DNA of 8,266 nt, from the NCBI GenBank assembly GCA_024640835.1, contig JAHEEH010000062.1, positions 1 through 8,266 on the forward strand, given 5' to 3'. Made by a program: the position numbers and the translations under genes. Under the pieces are notes generated by a model, which worked only from the letters and a program-made list of their open reading frames with translations, ran no database searches and had not been told where the DNA came from. Source of the DNA: Bacteroidota bacterium. GTDB lineage: Bacteria; Bacteroidota; Rhodothermia; Rhodothermales; UBA10348. Shown in pieces: positions 6,424 to 8,266 of the stretch. Position 1 is the first letter of the stretch. Each line of letters begins with the position of its first letter.

Positions 6424-7875
6424 TCAGGCGCCCATGAGGGACGGGGCGCCGGTGGCCACGTCGTTTCGGGAAGCCCAGAGGTTGAAGTCTCCGGTGAGGA
6501 AGACGACGTCGTGGCCGAGGCGCTTCAGGAGCGCCGCGGAAGCGGCGGAGCGACCGCCGGTCATGCAGTGCACGGCCAGCGTCTTGCCCTGGGGCACTTC
6601 GCCTCGGCGCACCCACAGCCGGGTATACGCGATGTTGAACGAACCCGGAACCCGCGAGGCTTCGTGCTCGGTGGCGTTCCGCACATCGAAGACCACCACG
6701 TCGTCCCGTCTGGACAGTGCGGTCGCGTCATCCATGGTCATCTCCGGGATGTGCGCGAGCTCTCCGCCCCCGTCCCGATACCGGTCGAGCATCTCGGGCG
6801 TGGCATAGGCCACGATGTCGTCGAGCCCGATGCGGACGAGGTCGCGGACGGCGGCCTCGACGTGTCCCTCCTGGATGATGAGGTAGATGGGCGTGTTCTC
6901 CTCGACGAAGGAGCCGACGACCGTGTTGAAGGTCTTGTTGAACGGCGCGCAGAACGAGCCAGCGAGGTGACCTGCCATGAACGACTCACGGTCCACGCGG
7001 GCGTCGACGACGGCGATGTCGGTCCGGTTCGAGAGCCGGCCCAGCTCGCCGATCGAGAGGCGATACGGGTTCGGGAGGTTGTGCAGGACCTTCGGTCCGA
7101 TCTTGTTGTCGCGCTTCATGCGCGCGAAATACATCGGGGGCTCGGGCTGTCCGGCGAGAATCGCGTCGACGAACTCGTCCTCCCCGCGGAGTGCCGACAG
7201 CACCGCGCCGTTGAACTGCTTCTCGTAGCCGACGGTGGACTGCGGCACGGCGCCCAGGGACTTGCCGCAGGCGGAGCCGGCACCGTGTGCCGGCCATACC
7301 TGGATGTGGTCGTCGAGGTCGAGGAATCTCTTGACGGAGCCGTAGAGCGTGCGTGCGGACGGCTCCATCACGCCCTGGAAGCCGGCTGCGGACTCGAGCA
7401 GGTCGGGACGGCCGAGGTCGCCGACGAAGACGAAGTCCCCCGTGGCGATTCCGATCGGCCGGTCGGCACCACCACCGAGGTCGGTGACCAGATAGCTCAG
7501 GTGCTCCGGCGTGTGGCCGGGCGTGTGGACCGCCTGGATCTCGATGTTGCCCACGCGGAACGTGTCACCGTCCTTCAGGAGCGTGTGACGATAGTCGGAG
7601 CCGATGAGCCACTCGTACTTCCAGTCGGCATCCCCCTCGTCGGAAGCGAAGACCTTCACCCCACGCTCCGCGAATTCCCGCATGCCGGAGATGTAGTCGG
7701 CGTGGATGTGGGTGTCGGCGACGGCGACGATCTCGAGGCCTTCCTTCTCCGCCAGGCGGATGTACTGGTCGATGTCCCTCTCGGGATCGATCACGAGCGC
7801 TTCCTTGGTCGCCTGGCAGCCGATGAGATAGGCATATTGGGCGAGCTTGTCGTCCCAGATCTGTCGAAACAGCAT
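6424..7875 (-). CDS. CstB-like persulfide dioxygenase (metallo-beta-lactamase fold) fused to two rhodanese domains
   Basis: Predicted non-heme Fe(II) enzyme that oxidises low-molecular-weight persulfides to sulfite and, with its rhodanese cysteine, can form thiosulfate. It has 483 residues from ATG at 7875. Domain 1 (1 to about 225) is a metallo-beta-lactamase fold of the ETHE1 type: DTHIHADY (His56, His58), HTPGHTPEH (His117, His121) and TGDFVFVGDLGRPDLL (Asp147). It ends with PAHGAGSACGKS, where Cys203 corresponds to the catalytic cysteine of the CstB dioxygenase domain. Domain 2 (about 272-365) is a rhodanese fold whose active-site loop reads LIIQEGH, Gln335 replacing cysteine, so it is a pseudo-rhodanese. 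Domain 3 (about 375-475) is an active-type rhodanese with VHCMTGGRS (Cys437). This order matches Staphylococcus aureus CstB (444 residues). No signal peptide, so cytoplasmic. It sits 71 bases upstream of a SulP gene and 43 bases after the YeeE/YedE half. SQR at 1-1079 would supply its substrate. Confidence 0.9.
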   Translation of the reverse strand: MLFRQIWDDKLAQYAYLIGCQATKEALVIDPERDIDQYIRLAEKEGLEIVAVADTHIHADYISGMREFAERGVKVFASDEGDADWKYEWLIGSDYRHTLLKDGDTFRVGNIEIQAVHTPGHTPEHLSYLVTDLGGGADRPIGIATGDFVFVGDLGRPDLLESAAGFQGVMEPSARTLYGSVKRFLDLDDHIQVWPAHGAGSACGKSLGAVPQSTVGYEKQFNGAVLSALRGEDEFVDAILAGQPEPPMYFARMKRDNKIGPKVLHNLPNPYRLSIGELGRLSNRTDIAVVDARVDRESFMAGHLAGSFCAPFNKTFNTVVGSFVEENTPIYLIIQEGHVEAAVRDLVRIGLDDIVAYATPEMLDRYRDGGGELAHIPEMTMDDATALSRRDDVVVFDVRNATEHEASRVPGSFNIAYTRLWVRRGEVPQGKTLAVHCMTGGRSAASAALLKRLGHDVVFLTGDFNLWASRNDVATGAPSLMGA

Positions 7876-7918
7876 GGCAGTGGGTGGTTTGGGTTCGGGG
7901 TGGTCGAGAGTGGAGCGG

Positions 7919-8266
7919 TCAGTGCGGTAGGCTGGGGCGGAGCCATCCGTATACCCAGGTGCCGACGACGGCCGCGGCGAGGGCGACGAGCATCACCGAC
8001 ACGCCATTGCCCACCAGGGCGAACATCGGGCCGGGACAGGCGCCCGTCAGGGCCCAGCCGAGGCCGAACAGCGTTCCGCCCAGCCAGTAGCGCGTACCGC
8101 GACCCAGCTCCTTGGGCTGAATGGCGATCGGTCGGCCGTCGAGGTCCTTTGCGCGGCGGCGCTTGATGAGGTGAACGGAAATCATCCCCACCACGATGGC
8201 GGATCCGATGATGCCGTACATGTGGAAGGACTGGAAGCGGAACATCTCCTGGATGCGAAACCAGGA
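7919..8266 (-). CDS. YeeE/YedE (TsuA-like) sulfur transporter half, 5'-truncated by window edge
   Basis: Integral membrane protein of the YeeE/YedE family, members of which take up thiosulfate or move other sulfur compounds. The reading frame is open to the window end, and residues before the internal Met (SWFRIQE) fit the family, so the true start is beyond 8266; 115 residues are visible. Helices are seen at YGIIGSAIVVGMISVHL, in the GTLFGLGWALTGACPGP segment and at VMLVALAAAVVGTWVYG. The cysteine in GACPGP is the family's conserved thiol, thought to contact thiosulfate during passage in TsuA. Many bacteria encode this family as two adjacent half-size proteins; the length here suggests a half, with a partner expected just upstream on the same strand. 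Gene order places it first among the visible - strand genes, ahead of the persulfide dioxygenase, so it may import thiosulfate or export a sulfur product; direction cannot be read from sequence. Confidence 0.87.
   Translation of the reverse strand, partial: SWFRIQEMFRFQSFHMYGIIGSAIVVGMISVHLIKRRRAKDLDGRPIAIQPKELGRGTRYWLGGTLFGLGWALTGACPGPMFALVGNGVSVMLVALAAAVVGTWVYGWLRPSLPH

Noticed and set aside
4649..6616. SulP gene starting at 6616 (655 residues)
   Set aside because: The added N-terminus is Arg/Pro-rich, overlaps almost 200 bases of the dioxygenase gene in another frame and includes the intergenic hairpin; GTG at 6352 aligns with the paralogue's start.
7876..7918. Regulatory site in the 43-base gap between the YeeE/YedE and dioxygenase genes
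   Set aside because: No inverted repeat, promoter-like hexamers or Shine-Dalgarno could be supported.
6511..8166. A 551-codon open frame on the + strand antisense to the dioxygenase and YeeE/YedE genes
   Set aside because: Shadow of well-supported - strand genes; no domain or motif, and it spans two genes and their gap.

Overview
The window is a gene-dense, GC-rich stretch of bacterial chromosome carrying eight protein genes, all consistent with handling reduced inorganic sulfur. Two run on the + strand and end against six on the - strand. No rRNA, tRNA, CRISPR array, insertion sequence or phage gene is visible. Few starts have a good Shine-Dalgarno sequence and several use GTG. High GC, sparse ribosome binding sites, a Tat-exported HiPIP and SULTR4-like SulP transporters would suit a Rhodothermota, Bacteroidota-related or Gemmatimonadota genome, but the lineage cannot be fixed from sequence reading alone.

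Layout. Positions 1-1079 (+) hold a type II sulfide:quinone oxidoreductase (SQR) missing its N-terminus at the window edge. One base later starts a TorD-like molybdoenzyme chaperone (1081-2010, +) with an unusually long C-terminal half. Its 3' end overlaps by 19 bp the 3' end of the last gene of the - strand run. Read in transcription order, that run is: a YeeE/YedE-type sulfur transporter half (7919-8266, cut by the window end); a three-domain CstB-like persulfide dioxygenase/rhodanese (6424-7875); a SulP-STAS anion transporter (4649-6352); a thioredoxin (4269-4646); a Tat/lipoprotein HiPIP (3807-4196); and a second, diverged SulP-STAS transporter (1992-3752).

How they may work together (inference). 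SQR oxidises sulfide and passes sulfane sulfur to a thiol acceptor. The CstB-like protein oxidises the resulting persulfide to sulfite and, with its rhodanese domain, can make thiosulfate. YeeE/YedE and the two SulP proteins would move thiosulfate, sulfite, sulfate or a counter-ion across the membrane. Thioredoxin would reduce persulfides, and the HiPIP would carry electrons on the outer face of the membrane. The chaperone implies that a Mo-bis-MGD oxidoreductase (a sulfite dehydrogenase or polysulfide/thiosulfate reductase type is plausible) is encoded nearby, outside the window. The set resembles the staphylococcal cst sulfide-detoxification operon (sqr, cstB, transporter) with added SulP pumps, a HiPIP and a Mo-enzyme chaperone.

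The points most worth a second look are the active-site changes in the downstream SulP copy (Asn269 for the usual TM8 glutamate, Asp82 in TM3), the chaperone placed directly behind SQR with a long unexplained C-terminal region, and strong hairpins without a U-tract just ahead of both SulP genes.
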